NCBI RefSeq assembly: GCF_002968295.1
Contig: NZ_CP134399.1
Coordinates: 5,022,001 to 5,086,000 of the forward strand
Origin: Mycobacterium sp. ITM-2016-00317
GTDB lineage: Bacteria; Actinomycetota; Actinomycetes; Mycobacteriales; Mycobacteriaceae
Length of the DNA stretch: 64,000 nucleotides
Direction of reading: 5' to 3'
A program made the position numbers and the translations under genes. The notes beneath the pieces were generated by a model, which saw only the letters and a list, made by a program, of their open reading frames with translations, was not told the origin of the DNA and searched no databases. Positions 19,235 to 28,161 of the stretch are shown here, piece by piece (position 1 is the first letter of the stretch; each line of letters opens with the position of its first letter).

Positions 19235-19246
19235 GAGGCCAATGTA
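19234..19246 (-). promoter_or_regulatory. Leaderless promoter -10 (TACATT)
   Basis: TACATT (19246-19241, minus strand) is followed by GGCCTC and the ATG at 19234. Confidence 0.5.
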
Positions 19247-19260
19247 GTCAGCCGAGGGTC

Positions 19261-19965
19261 CTAGGCGGCCGAGGTCAGCGCAGGTCCGGGCCGCCACCGG
19301 TAGACCGTGGGCGCGCACGAGTGCAGCATCGCCAGTTCGACGGCGTCGAGCACCGTCTGCCGGGGACCCGGGCGGCTCAGCTGCCGGGCCGACACCGCCA
19401 GCCGCACCGTCCCGCCGCGGCGCGCCGTGCGTTCGGCGGCCAGCACCAGCGTGCGGCACCACCACGGTTCGGCGAGGAAGCCCCCGCCGATGCCGAGCAC
19501 CCGCGCGCGCACGGTGCGCCCATCGACCAGGTCGGTGATGCCCGCCAGCCCAGCCAGGACGCGGAACCCGTTGCGGGGCAGCGCCTTGACCGCGCCCGGG
19601 GAGACGTTCCAGCCGGGAGCGGCGAAGATCCGGGTGCGCAGGTCCAGATGCTCCATGATCCTGTCCGCGGCCATCAGCCGCAGGTTCGCCTCGTGCGCGG
19701 GCAGCGTGGCGAACTCACCTCGGCGCGCTGTGGTGGCGGCCTCGTCGAATCCGTGCAGCACGACGGCGTCGCCGTGCCTGCGCCGGTCGATCAGCCAGTC
19801 CACGGTGCCCGTGTCCCGGTCCAGCCGGTACCCGCCCTTGAGACGCGGTGACACCAGCAACGACACCGGCACGCCACGGTCGTCGAGTGCATCGCAGAAC
19901 ATGGCGACATCGCCGAGGGTCCGGTCTCTGATCCCGGAGATGGACACGATCAGTTGTCCTGCCAC
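19261..19965 (-). CDS. DUF2334 (polysaccharide-deacetylase-like) protein
   Basis: This protein of about 234 residues has the carbohydrate-esterase-like layout of DUF2334: LIVSISGIRDRTL at the start, then VPVSLLVSPRLKGGYRLD, DAVVLHGFDEA and FAAPGWNVSPGAVKAL. The aspartate/histidine pattern suggests a deacetylase fold, but metal ligands are not complete by eye. It corresponds to Rv0784. The GTG at 19965 is chosen from where family similarity begins; the ATG at 19989 is an alternative eight codons longer. It ends 26 bp before the FAD dehydrogenase. Confidence 0.7.
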   Translation of the reverse strand: MAGQLIVSISGIRDRTLGDVAMFCDALDDRGVPVSLLVSPRLKGGYRLDRDTGTVDWLIDRRRHGDAVVLHGFDEAATTARRGEFATLPAHEANLRLMAADRIMEHLDLRTRIFAAPGWNVSPGAVKALPRNGFRVLAGLAGITDLVDGRTVRARVLGIGGGFLAEPWWCRTLVLAAERTARRGGTVRLAVSARQLSRPGPRQTVLDAVELAMLHSCAPTVYRWRPGPALTSAA

Positions 19966-20032
19966 GACCGAAGTGTCGCAAGGCGACATGTCCTGGAGGT
20001 GGCCGACACCGCGCGCCCAGGTGTCGCTTCGG

Positions 20033-20530
20033 CTAGCGGGGCAAGACGTCCTCGATGGCCGAGATCACCTCGGGGGCGTCCGGGGCGGTGCGGGGGCGGA
20101 AGCGTCTGATGACCGCGCCGCCGGGGGCGAGCAGGAACTTCTCGAAGTTCCACTGCACGTCGCCGGCCTCGCCGTCCTCGTCGGCGGCTCGGGTCAGCTC
20201 GGCGTACAGCGGATGCCTGCCGGGGCCGTTGACGTCGGTCTTCTCCAGCAGCGGGAACGTGACGCCGTAGGTCGTCGAGCAGAACGCCTGAATCTCCTCG
20301 GCGGTGCCGGGCTCCTGTCCCATGAACTGGTTGCAGGGCACGCCGATCACCGTGAGTCCGCGCTCGCGGTAATCCTTCGCGAGCTGTTCGAGCGCGGTGT
20401 ATTGCGGTGTCAGACCGCATTTGGAGGCGACGTTGACCACCAGCGCGGCGCCGTCGGTCAACTCCGCGAGCGTGGTGGGCAGGCCGTCCAGGGTGGTGAG
20501 CGGGATGTCGGTGATCGCAGCGTCAGTCAT
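20033..20530 (-). CDS. Glutathione-peroxidase-family thiol peroxidase
   Basis: This 165-residue GPx-fold protein has peroxidatic Cys38 in NVASKCGLTPQY, PCNQFMGQEPG (Gln) and WNFEKFLL (Trp, Asn). Cysteine replaces selenocysteine. Mycobacteria lack glutathione, so thioredoxin or mycothiol is the likely reductant (family knowledge). TAGCGT lies 7 nt upstream of the ATG at 20530, between it and the tetR stop. It is not part of the H37Rv order that I recall at this position. Confidence 0.88.
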   Translation of the reverse strand: MTDAAITDIPLTTLDGLPTTLAELTDGAALVVNVASKCGLTPQYTALEQLAKDYRERGLTVIGVPCNQFMGQEPGTAEEIQAFCSTTYGVTFPLLEKTDVNGPGRHPLYAELTRAADEDGEAGDVQWNFEKFLLAPGGAVIRRFRPRTAPDAPEVISAIEDVLPR

Positions 20531-20540
20531 GGCGCCGACG

Positions 20541-21122
20541 CTACTCGCCGGTGGCCTCGGCAGGCCGGTTCGGGGTGAACAGCATCCGCGCCACCCGTTC
20601 GGCGGTGGCGACCGGGTCGGCGTCGGTGGCGATCGCCTTGTTGAGCCACAGCATCGCGAAGCCGTGCGCCAGTGACCATGCGGCCAGCTCGGCGGCGTGC
20701 GGATCCTCACCGGCGCGCGGATCGTCGAGCGTGCCGACCCCGGACGCCAGCTCGGCGCCTGCGGCCGCCTGCGCGGCGATCAACTCCGCATTGTGCGGAT
20801 CGATCAGCGAACGGTCGAACATCACCTCGAAGTGGCCGGGATGCTGCACCGCGAAGCCCACGTAAGCCCGTGCCGCGTCGAGGAATTCCGGCCGGGCCTG
20901 GTCCAGCGCGGCGGCCAGCATCTGCCACCCCTGCGTGGCCAGTGCGGTGAACAGGCCGCGCCGGTCGGTGAAGTGGTGCGCCGGGGCGGCGTGGGAAACG
21001 CCTGCGGTGCGGGCCAACTCGCGCAACGAGACGCCGTCGGCGCCGCGTTCGGCGACCAGCGCGGCGGCCTGGGCGAGGATGACGGCCTTCAGGTCGCCGT
21101 GGTGGTAGGAGCCGCGGGTCAT
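20541..21122 (-). CDS. TetR-family transcriptional regulator
   Basis: This 193-residue regulator has an N-terminal helix-turn-helix: GVSLRELARTAGVSHAAPAHHF. The C-terminus is helical (TetR_C). Its ATG at 21122 overlaps the ptrB stop (ATGA), so it is translated with oligopeptidase B. It lies 10 bp before the GPx gene and may control this purC-ptrB-tetR-gpx run. The ligand is unknown. Confidence 0.85.
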   Translation of the reverse strand: MTRGSYHHGDLKAVILAQAAALVAERGADGVSLRELARTAGVSHAAPAHHFTDRRGLFTALATQGWQMLAAALDQARPEFLDAARAYVGFAVQHPGHFEVMFDRSLIDPHNAELIAAQAAAGAELASGVGTLDDPRAGEDPHAAELAAWSLAHGFAMLWLNKAIATDADPVATAERVARMLFTPNRPAEATGE

Positions 21123-23242
21123 CTGGCGCCGGCGACGTCCAAGATCCAGGCGTACTGGAACGCGGTCTCCTTCCACCGCTCATAGCGTCCGCTGATCCCG
21201 CCGTGCCCGGCGTTCATCTCGGTCTTGAGCAGCACCCGGTCCGAGTCACGGGCCGGGTCCTGCTGCGCGTGGCGCAGCGCGGCAACCCATTTGGCGGGTT
21301 CGACGTAGTACACCCTGGTGTCGTTGAGCGAGGTCATCGCCAGGATCGCCGGGTAGCGTTTCGGCTCGACGTTCTCGTACGGCGAGTAGGACTTCATGTA
21401 GCGGTAGACCTCGGGGTCCTCCAGCGGGTTGCCCCATTCGTCCCATTCGGTCACCGTCAGCGGCAGTGACGGGTCCAGGATGGTGGTCAGCGGGTCGACG
21501 AACGGTACCGCGGCCAGGATGCCGGCGAACAGGTCGGGCGCCATGTTGGCGACCGCGCCCATCAGCAGCCCGCCCGCGCTGCCGCCGTAGGCCACCATGC
21601 GCTCCGGTGTGGTCACGTCGGTGCCGACGAGATGGCTTGCCACGGCGATGAAGTCGGTGAAGGTGTTGCGCTTCTCCAGCAGCTTCCCGTGCTCGTACCA
21701 CGGCCGTCCCAGCTCACCGCCGCCGCGGACGTGGGCCACCGCGAAGATCATCCCGCGGTCGAGCAGCGACAGCCGCGCGATGGAGAACCGCGGGTCCTCA
21801 CAGGACTCGTAGGCTCCGTAGCCGTAGAGCAGCACCGGCGCCGGGTGTTTGAGGCCGGCCCGGTGGATGATCGAGATGGGCACCCGTGCGCCGTCGGGGG
21901 CCACCGCCCAGTCCCGGCGCTCGACGTAATCCTCGGGACGGTAGTCGCCCAGTACGGGCTGTTCCCGCAGCAGCGTGCGCTCGCCGGTGGCGAGGTCGAG
22001 ATCGTAGATGCGCACCGGGGTGACGAACGAGGTCGCGCCGATCCGCATCTTGGGCGCGCTCCAGTTCGGGTTGGCCGAGAGCCCGACCGACATCAGTTCG
22101 GAGTCGAACGTGATGTCTTGGGCCTCACCGTATCCGGCGGCCCCGATCGGCCACAGCTGGATGCGCGGCAGCGCGTCCTTGCGGTAGCTGACCACGAGGT
22201 GTTCGCCGAACGCGTCCACGGCGTCGAGTCGGACGTCGGCCCGGTGTTCGATCAGGGTGTGCACGTCGGTCGGATCGGTGACCGGCGCTTCGACGAGGGT
22301 GAAGTTCTCGGCGCCGTCGTTGTGCAGGATCAGGAACCGGTCTTCGCCGCCGACGACGGCATGGTCGACCGAGTACTCGACGGATTCGCGGCGCGGCCAC
22401 ACGGTGGTGAACTCGGCCTGCGGATCGGCGGCGTCGGCGTAGCGCAGTTCGGAGGTGACCGCGCTGCCCGCCGCGATGATCACGTACTTGTTGCTGCGGG
22501 TGCGGCCCGCCGCGACCCAGAACCGTTCGTCGGGTTCGTGGAAGACCCGCTCGGCGGGCAGCCCCGAACCCAGCCGGTGACGCCACACCGTGTCGGGCCG
22601 CCAGGCGTCGTCGACGGTCACGTAGTAGACGGTGCTGTTGTCGGCGGCCCAGGTGGCGCCGGCGCCGATGCCGACGATCTCGTCCTCGTAGCGCTCGCCG
22701 GTGCGCAGATCCTTGAATCGCAGCGTGTACCGCTCGTCACCCTTGACGTCCACGGAGTAGGCCAGGATGTGTCCGTCGATGCTGACGGTGGCCGCACCGA
22801 GGGAGAAGAAGTCGTGCCCCTCGGCCTCGACGTTCTCGTCGAGCAGGACCTGTTCGCCGGGGATCTCGGTGTTCTCGTCGAACACCGGCGGCGTCCAGTC
22901 GTCGGGATCTGTGACAGGGCAACGGCATTGCACTCCGTACTGCTTGCCCTGGAAGCTGCGCCCGTAGTACCACCAGTCGCCGCGGCGGGTCGGCACCGAC
23001 AGGTCGGTCTCCTTGGTGCGGGCCTTGATCTCGTCGAAGATGCTCTGCCGCAGCGGCGCGAGGTCCTCGGTCACGTGTTCGGTGAAGGCGTTCTCGGCTT
23101 CGAGGTAGTCGATCACCTCCTGGCTGGACTTGTCCCGCAGCCATTCGTACGGGTCGACGAACACGTCACCGTGGTGTTCGCGAACGGTGTCGATCCGCTT
23201 GGCCACCGGCGCCGCGGGGCCTGTCGTCGGGCTTGAAGTCAT
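21119..23242 (-). CDS. ptrB: Oligopeptidase B (S9A prolyl oligopeptidase family)
   Basis: This 707-residue serine peptidase cleaves after Arg/Lys in short peptides. An N-terminal beta-propeller (residues to about 430) precedes the hydrolase domain. Nucleophile Ser555 sits in [12 protein letters not shown], the Asp in [12 protein letters not shown] and the His in [12 protein letters not shown]. The gene is a single intact frame; in H37Rv I recall the same gene split into ptrBa and ptrBb. Both ends are ATGA overlaps, with purC upstream and tetR downstream. Confidence 0.93.
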   Translation of the reverse strand: MTSSPTTGPAAPVAKRIDTVREHHGDVFVDPYEWLRDKSSQEVIDYLEAENAFTEHVTEDLAPLRQSIFDEIKARTKETDLSVPTRRGDWWYYGRSFQGKQYGVQCRCPVTDPDDWTPPVFDENTEIPGEQVLLDENVEAEGHDFFSLGAATVSIDGHILAYSVDVKGDERYTLRFKDLRTGERYEDEIVGIGAGATWAADNSTVYYVTVDDAWRPDTVWRHRLGSGLPAERVFHEPDERFWVAAGRTRSNKYVIIAAGSAVTSELRYADAADPQAEFTTVWPRRESVEYSVDHAVVGGEDRFLILHNDGAENFTLVEAPVTDPTDVHTLIEHRADVRLDAVDAFGEHLVVSYRKDALPRIQLWPIGAAGYGEAQDITFDSELMSVGLSANPNWSAPKMRIGATSFVTPVRIYDLDLATGERTLLREQPVLGDYRPEDYVERRDWAVAPDGARVPISIIHRAGLKHPAPVLLYGYGAYESCEDPRFSIARLSLLDRGMIFAVAHVRGGGELGRPWYEHGKLLEKRNTFTDFIAVASHLVGTDVTTPERMVAYGGSAGGLLMGAVANMAPDLFAGILAAVPFVDPLTTILDPSLPLTVTEWDEWGNPLEDPEVYRYMKSYSPYENVEPKRYPAILAMTSLNDTRVYYVEPAKWVAALRHAQQDPARDSDRVLLKTEMNAGHGGISGRYERWKETAFQYAWILDVAGAR

Positions 23243-24144
23243 GCGCGGCCGCCGATCCAGTCGTCGAACCGAAGACCCGAAATACGTTCGTAGGCTTCGA
23301 TGTAGCGTGCCCTGGTGGCGTCGACGATGTCGGGCGGGAGCGGCGGCGGGGCTTCATCGCCGCGGCGGTCCCAACCGGAGTCCGGCCCGGTGAGCCAGTT
23401 GCGCACGAACTGCTTGTCGAAGCTGTTCTGCACGTGTCCCTCGGTGTAGTCGTCGGCGCGCCAGTAGCGCGACGAGTCCGGCGTGAACACCTCGTCGGCG
23501 AGCTTGAGCTCCCCCCGGGCGTCGACGCCGAACTCGAACTTGGTGTCGGCGACGATGATGCCCTTGGTCAGCGCATGCGCGGCGCCCTGGCTGTAGGTCC
23601 GCAGCGTGCGCTCGCGCAGTTCGTCGGCGCGCTCGGCCCCGATCAGAGCGACGACGTCGTCGAAGGTGATGTTCACGTCGTGCTCACCGAGGTCGGCCTT
23701 GGTGGCCGGGGTGAACAGCGGCTCGGCGAACTTGCTGGCCTCCACCAGGCCCGGCGGCAGCGGTATGCCGCAGACCGCCCCGGTCTCCTGGTAGTCGAGC
23801 AGTCCCGAGCCGGTCAGGTAGCCGCGGGCCACCGCTTCCACCGGGAGCATCTCCAGTTGTTCGACCACCAACGCGCGGCCGAGCACCTCTTCGGGGATGC
23901 GCTCGTCGTCGGGCGGGCCTGCCAGGTGGTTGGGCACCTCGGCGACCCGGCTCAGGTAGTCGAAGAAGAACACGCTCATCGCGGTCAGCACGCGGCCCTT
24001 GTCGGGGATCTCGGATTTTAGGATGTGGTCGTAGGCCGAGATCCGGTCCGTGGCGACGAAGAGCAGGTGCCCGTCGTCGACGCGGTACAACTCACGGACC
24101 TTGCCGCTGGCCAGATGCTGGTAGTCGGACAGAGCGGGACGCAT
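23239..24144 (-). CDS. purC: SAICAR synthetase
   Basis: This is a 301-residue phosphoribosylaminoimidazole-succinocarboxamide synthase joining aspartate to CAIR with ATP. The start [20 protein letters not shown] and motifs [15 protein letters not shown] and [12 protein letters not shown] are diagnostic. The C-terminal [14 protein letters not shown] closes the fold. The ATG at 24144 has TAGGCT six bases upstream. It is the first gene of the purC-ptrB-tetR coupled series. Confidence 0.95.
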   Translation of the reverse strand: MRPALSDYQHLASGKVRELYRVDDGHLLFVATDRISAYDHILKSEIPDKGRVLTAMSVFFFDYLSRVAEVPNHLAGPPDDERIPEEVLGRALVVEQLEMLPVEAVARGYLTGSGLLDYQETGAVCGIPLPPGLVEASKFAEPLFTPATKADLGEHDVNITFDDVVALIGAERADELRERTLRTYSQGAAHALTKGIIVADTKFEFGVDARGELKLADEVFTPDSSRYWRADDYTEGHVQNSFDKQFVRNWLTGPDSGWDRRGDEAPPPLPPDIVDATRARYIEAYERISGLRFDDWIGGRA

Positions 24145-24156
24145 CGGGCCAGCCTA
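24144..24156 (-). promoter_or_regulatory. Leaderless promoter -10 of purC (TAGGCT)
   Basis: TAGGCT (24156-24151, minus strand), then GGCCCG, then ATG at 24144. The adjacent purB start has the same TAGGCT with an 8-nt gap. Confidence 0.55.
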
Positions 24157-24196
24157 TCGGGCCGCAGAAACGCGGCTGTGTGCTGTGATCGATCCC

Positions 24197-24829
24197 ATGA
24201 CATCTCGGTGGATCCCCTACGCGACGACCCCTGGCCGGTTGTTGTGGCAGCTGGTCAGCGACATCGTGGTGGTCGTCTGGACCGCGATCTGGGTGTGGGT
24301 GGGCGTCGCGGTGCACTCGGCGGTGTCGACGGTCGCCGAGTTCGGCTACCAGTTGGAGAGCGGGGCCAACGGGGTGGCGGGCAACCTCGACTCCGCCGGG
24401 AGCAGCGCCGGTGACGTGCCGTTGATCGGTGGCACCATCGGCGGCCCGTTGACCGCGGCCGGCGATGCGGCACGGGAGATCGCCGGTGCAGGCCAGACGC
24501 TGGGGGTGACCGCAGGCTGGCTGGCCTGGCTGCTGGCTCTGGCGGTCGCGGCGCCGCCGGTGCTCGCGCTGATCATGCCGTGGCTGTTTCTGCGGGTGCG
24601 GTTCTTCCGGCGCAAGTGGACCGCGGTGACGCTGTCCTCGACCTGGGCCGGGGAGCAGTTGCTGGCGCTGCGGGCGCTGGCCAACCGGCCGCTGCCCAAG
24701 CTCGCCGCGATCAGCACCGACCCGGTCGGCGCGTGGCGGGAACAGGACCGCGTGGCGATCCGGGGGCTGGCCGCGCTGGAGCTGAGGGCCTCGGGCATCC
24801 GGGCGGCCAACCTCACACGCGCCGAGTGA
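24197..24829 (+). CDS. Conserved two-helix membrane protein
   Basis: This 210-residue protein has two clear transmembrane segments: WQLVSDIVVVVWTAIWVWVG near residue 20 and a second near residue 105-130 (LAWLLALAVAAPPVLALIM). A Gly/Ala/Ser-rich extracytoplasmic loop lies between and a basic cytoplasmic tail follows. It corresponds to Rv0779c. The function is unknown. The ATG at 24197 is chosen over an ATT-like earlier start because TGTGAT lies 7 nt upstream. It is divergent from purC. Confidence 0.75.
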   Translation: MTSRWIPYATTPGRLLWQLVSDIVVVVWTAIWVWVGVAVHSAVSTVAEFGYQLESGANGVAGNLDSAGSSAGDVPLIGGTIGGPLTAAGDAAREIAGAGQTLGVTAGWLAWLLALAVAAPPVLALIMPWLFLRVRFFRRKWTAVTLSSTWAGEQLLALRALANRPLPKLAAISTDPVGAWREQDRVAIRGLAALELRASGIRAANLTRAE

Positions 24830-24850
24830 GCGGCTGGCGCCTCTGCCCTG

Positions 24851-25423
24851 CTACTTGAGCAGCCGCTTGAGTGAGGTCCCGAACGGGTGCCGGGCGGTCA
24901 CCGAGCCGAAGCGCACCCGGCCGGAGACGACCACATGCAACCGGCGGGACACGGGGCTGGTCGTCACTCGCAGGGAGGTGGACGCCGCGATGTTGACGAG
25001 GCCGTTGAGGTCGGCGGTCGCGCCGTCGGGCAGGATCAGCTCTGTCGAGCTGCAGTAGTCGTCGATGTCGATGTACACCACCGGACCGGTCAGCACCGCC
25101 GAGGTGAAATCCAAAGTGGTCGAACACATCCGGGTGGACAGCCGCAACCGGCCCGGCACGGTCCACTGCCCTTTACGGGTGATGCTCGACATCCATCCGC
25201 CCAGCACCTCCGGCGGCGCCTGCGTGGGGCGGCGACGGACGTGGGGAAGGTCGGCGATCACGGTGTCGAGTTCGCGGCGGGTCCGCGCCGCGAGCACGAC
25301 GTCGACCCGCTGGGTGTACTCGTCGAGGGTCAGCATGCCCTGTCCCACCGCGTGCTCAAGGATCTGTGTCACCGCTGCACGATCGGCATCCGACGCTCTG
25401 ATGTCGGGTTGTCGAGGGTCCAT
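24851..25423 (-). CDS. DUF1707 domain protein
   Basis: This 190-residue protein has an N-terminal DUF1707 segment: IRASDADRAAVTQILEHAVG, LDEYTQRVDVVLAARTRREL and DTVIADLP. A C-terminal beta-rich region follows (DFTSAVLTGPVVYIDIDDYC), similar to the cell-wall-active-antibiotic-response type domain. DUF1707 proteins are common in actinobacteria with unknown function. There is no membrane helix. It lies 11 bp after cyp126 and is probably co-transcribed with purB-cyp126. Confidence 0.8.
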   Translation of the reverse strand: MDPRQPDIRASDADRAAVTQILEHAVGQGMLTLDEYTQRVDVVLAARTRRELDTVIADLPHVRRRPTQAPPEVLGGWMSSITRKGQWTVPGRLRLSTRMCSTTLDFTSAVLTGPVVYIDIDDYCSSTELILPDGATADLNGLVNIAASTSLRVTTSPVSRRLHVVVSGRVRFGSVTARHPFGTSLKRLLK

Positions 25424-25434
25424 GTGGTTCGAGC

Positions 25435-26679
25435 TTAGGCTGACGCGGTCAGCTCGACCACCAGGTGGCGGATGCCGGTGTGCCGGTTGCTGCGCGTCCA
25501 CTCCACCGGCCGACTCAAGGTGACCGACTCGAAGCGGCGCAGCAGCTCCTCGAAGATCACCCGCAGCTCCAGCCGGGCCAGGTTGGCGCCCAGGCAGTAA
25601 TGCACGCCCTGCCCGAAACCCAAGTGCGGATTGGGCTTACGGGTGATATCGAACCGGTCCGGGTGGTCGAATACGGCGGCGTCGCGGTTGGCCGAAGCCT
25701 CCCACACCAGCACCTTCTGGCCCGGTTCGATGTTCTGGCCACCCAGCGTGGCGTGCCGGGTCGCGGTGCGCCGCTTCGACGGCGACGGAGAGGTCCAGCG
25801 CACCATCTCCTCGATGGCCGTCGGCAACGCCGCCGGGTCCTGGCGGAGCGCCAGGTAGGACTCGGGGTTCTCGACCAGTGCCAGCAGCCCGCCGGCGATG
25901 GCATTGCGGGTGGTTTCGGCGCCCGCGCTGAACAGCAGGTTGAAGAACAGGTAGCTCTCCAGGTCGGACAGCTCCGGATCGGCGGAGTTCACCACCAACG
26001 ACAACATGTCGTCACTCGGTCGGGCCTTCTTGGCCGCGATCAACTCCTGGCCGTATTCGAACATCCTGGAGCCGGCCTCCTCGACCGACAGCCGGGTGAT
26101 CGCAGCCTTGCGCGACCCGCCGAAGTCGAAGCTGGGCTCGATCGCCTCGAACAACCAATGCCGTTCGGACTCAGGGACTCCGAGCAGGATGCAGATCATC
26201 TGCATCGGCACCTCGGCGGCGACGTCGACCAGAAAGTCAACCGGCACTCCGGGATCGACCTCGTCGAGCAGGCGCCCTGTACGGGCCCGGAGATCATCCT
26301 CGACGCGGCGGATCATCCGCGGGGTCAGCCCCGAGCTGACCAGTCGGCGCACCGCGGCGTGCCGCTCGCCGTCCATCATGTTGAGCAGCTGACCGGCGAT
26401 CGGCAGGTCCTGCAGCAGGGTGCCGCCGAAGGGGCGCCCGCCACCGGTGACCGACGAATAGGTGTCCGGGTCGCGCAGCACCGCAAGGGTTTCGGCGTGG
26501 GTGGCCACCGACCAGAAGCCCTCACCGTCCGGGGTGTTCTCGGTCGGCTCGTGCCAGTAGACGGGCGCGTGGGCCCGATGCCGCGCGAACAGCTCGTGCG
26601 GAAACCCTGCGGCGAAGTTGTCCAGATCGGTGAAGTCGATCGCAGGCAATGGACCCAGCGCCCCGATCGATGAAGTCAC
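25435..26679 (-). CDS. cyp126: Cytochrome P450, CYP126 family
   Basis: This 414-residue bacterial P450 has the same length and gene position as Rv0778/CYP126A1. The I-helix segment is [13 protein letters not shown]. The ExxR glutamate is in [10 protein letters not shown] and the haem-cysteine loop is [15 protein letters not shown]. The ATG at 26679 overlaps the purB stop (ATGA), so this P450 is coupled to purB, a linkage conserved with M. tuberculosis as remembered. The physiological substrate is unknown; links to purine metabolism are suggested only by context. Confidence 0.88.
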   Translation of the reverse strand: MTSSIGALGPLPAIDFTDLDNFAAGFPHELFARHRAHAPVYWHEPTENTPDGEGFWSVATHAETLAVLRDPDTYSSVTGGGRPFGGTLLQDLPIAGQLLNMMDGERHAAVRRLVSSGLTPRMIRRVEDDLRARTGRLLDEVDPGVPVDFLVDVAAEVPMQMICILLGVPESERHWLFEAIEPSFDFGGSRKAAITRLSVEEAGSRMFEYGQELIAAKKARPSDDMLSLVVNSADPELSDLESYLFFNLLFSAGAETTRNAIAGGLLALVENPESYLALRQDPAALPTAIEEMVRWTSPSPSKRRTATRHATLGGQNIEPGQKVLVWEASANRDAAVFDHPDRFDITRKPNPHLGFGQGVHYCLGANLARLELRVIFEELLRRFESVTLSRPVEWTRSNRHTGIRHLVVELTASA

Positions 26680-28106
26680 AGAATCGCGCCCGAGGTGTAC
26701 TCGGCGGCTCCGGGGAACCGCGCGATCAGGTCGTCGACGGCCGCGGCGACGCGGTCGACCTGGTCACCGGCGGCGCCGGTGAAAGCCTGCTTGTCGGCCA
26801 GCGCGGCGTCGAGCGCCGGGCGGTCCAGCGGCAGTCGCGGATCGGCGGCCAGCCGGTCCAGCAGGTCGGGTTCGGCGCCCTTCTCCCGCATCGCCAGCGC
26901 CACCGCGACAGCGTGCTCCTTGATCACCTCGTGTGCGGTCTCGCGGCCGACGCCGGCGCGCACCGCGGCCATCAGGATCCTGGTGGTGGCCAGGAACGGC
27001 AGATAGCGGTCGAGCTCACGCTGGATCACCGCCGGGTAGGCACCGAACTCGTCGAGCACGGTCAGGAACGTCTCGGTCTGCCCGTCGAGGGCGAAGAACG
27101 CATCCGGCAGCGCGACGCGGCGCACCACCGAGCAGAACACGTCGCCTTCGTTCCACTGCGCACCGGCGAGCTCGGCCACCATCGAGGCGTATCCGCGCAG
27201 CACCACCTGCAGACCGTTCACGCGCTCGCACGACCGGGTGTTCATCTTGTGCGGCATCGCCGACGAACCGACCTGGCCCGGGGCGAACCCCTCGGTGACC
27301 AGTTCGTGGCCGGCCATCAGCCGGATGGTGTGGGCCAGCGAGGACGGCCCGGCACCGAGCTGCACGAGCGCGGACACCACGTCGTAGTCGAGGGAGCGCG
27401 GATAGACCTGGCCGACACTGGTGAACATCGTGGAGAACCCCAGGAAGGCGGCGACCCGCGTCTCCAGTTGGGCCAGCCGCTCGGTGTCCCCGTCGAACAG
27501 GTCGAGCATGTCCTGCGCCGTGCCCATCGGGCCCTTGATCCCGCGCAGCGGGTAGCGGTCGATCAGCTCGATGACCCGGTTCAACGCGACCAGCAGCTCC
27601 TCGGCCGCCGACGCGAATCGCTTGCCCAGCGTGGTGGCCTGCGCCGCGACGTTGTGGCTGCGGCCCGCCATCGCCAGGTCCCGGTAGAGGGTGGCGCGCT
27701 CGGCCAGCCGGGCGAGCACCGCGATGCCGTGGTCGCGCACCAGTTGCAGCGAGCGCCGGATCTGCAGCTGTTCGACGTTCTCGGTGAGGTCCCGGCTGGT
27801 CATGCCCTTGTGCACGTGTTCGTGCCCGGCCAGCGCGTTGAACTCCTCGATGCGCGCCTTCACGTCGTGGCGCAGCACCCGCTCCCGCGTTGCGATGGAG
27901 GCCAGGTCCACGTCCTCCAGCACCCGCTCGTAGTCGGCGATCACCCCGTCGGGGACGTCCACGCCGAGCTCGGCCTGGGCCTTCAGCACCGCCAGCCACA
28001 GCCGCCGCTCGGCGACGATCTTGGCTTCCGGCGACCAGATCGCCACCATCTCTTCGCTGGCATACCGGTTGGCCAGGACGTTCGGGACAGGCACGGGAGC
28101 ACTCAC
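26676..28106 (-). CDS. purB: Adenylosuccinate lyase
   Basis: This is a 476-residue fumarase/aspartase-superfamily enzyme that releases fumarate from SAICAR and adenylosuccinate. Diagnostic segments are [33 protein letters not shown] and the signature [12 protein letters not shown]. The GTG at 28106 ([16 protein letters not shown]) is chosen as the first start next to the conserved N-terminus; longer frames run into the divergent relZ promoter. It is coupled to cyp126. Confidence 0.94.
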   Translation of the reverse strand: MSAPVPVPNVLANRYASEEMVAIWSPEAKIVAERRLWLAVLKAQAELGVDVPDGVIADYERVLEDVDLASIATRERVLRHDVKARIEEFNALAGHEHVHKGMTSRDLTENVEQLQIRRSLQLVRDHGIAVLARLAERATLYRDLAMAGRSHNVAAQATTLGKRFASAAEELLVALNRVIELIDRYPLRGIKGPMGTAQDMLDLFDGDTERLAQLETRVAAFLGFSTMFTSVGQVYPRSLDYDVVSALVQLGAGPSSLAHTIRLMAGHELVTEGFAPGQVGSSAMPHKMNTRSCERVNGLQVVLRGYASMVAELAGAQWNEGDVFCSVVRRVALPDAFFALDGQTETFLTVLDEFGAYPAVIQRELDRYLPFLATTRILMAAVRAGVGRETAHEVIKEHAVAVALAMREKGAEPDLLDRLAADPRLPLDRPALDAALADKQAFTGAAGDQVDRVAAAVDDLIARFPGAAEYTSGAIL

Positions 28107-28148
28107 GAACACACAGCCTATCGGCCGCTGGTCCAGCGGAGAATGAGG

Positions 28149-28161
28149 CACAGTAGGCGCA
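28149..28161 (+). promoter_or_regulatory. Possible leaderless -10 of relZ (CACAGT)
   Basis: CACAGT (28149-28154) plus six bases leads to the ATG at 28161. The first base departs from TANNNT, so this is weaker than the other examples. The divergent gap to purB is 54 bp. Confidence 0.35.

Noticed and set aside
21632..23236. 534-codon plus-strand frame opposite ptrB
   Set aside because: Shadow of the highly conserved oligopeptidase B frame.
26649..28160. Plus-strand open frame extending relZ by about 500 codons upstream
   Set aside because: The extension is antisense to purB and has no family similarity; the ATG at 28161 begins the DUF429 domain.
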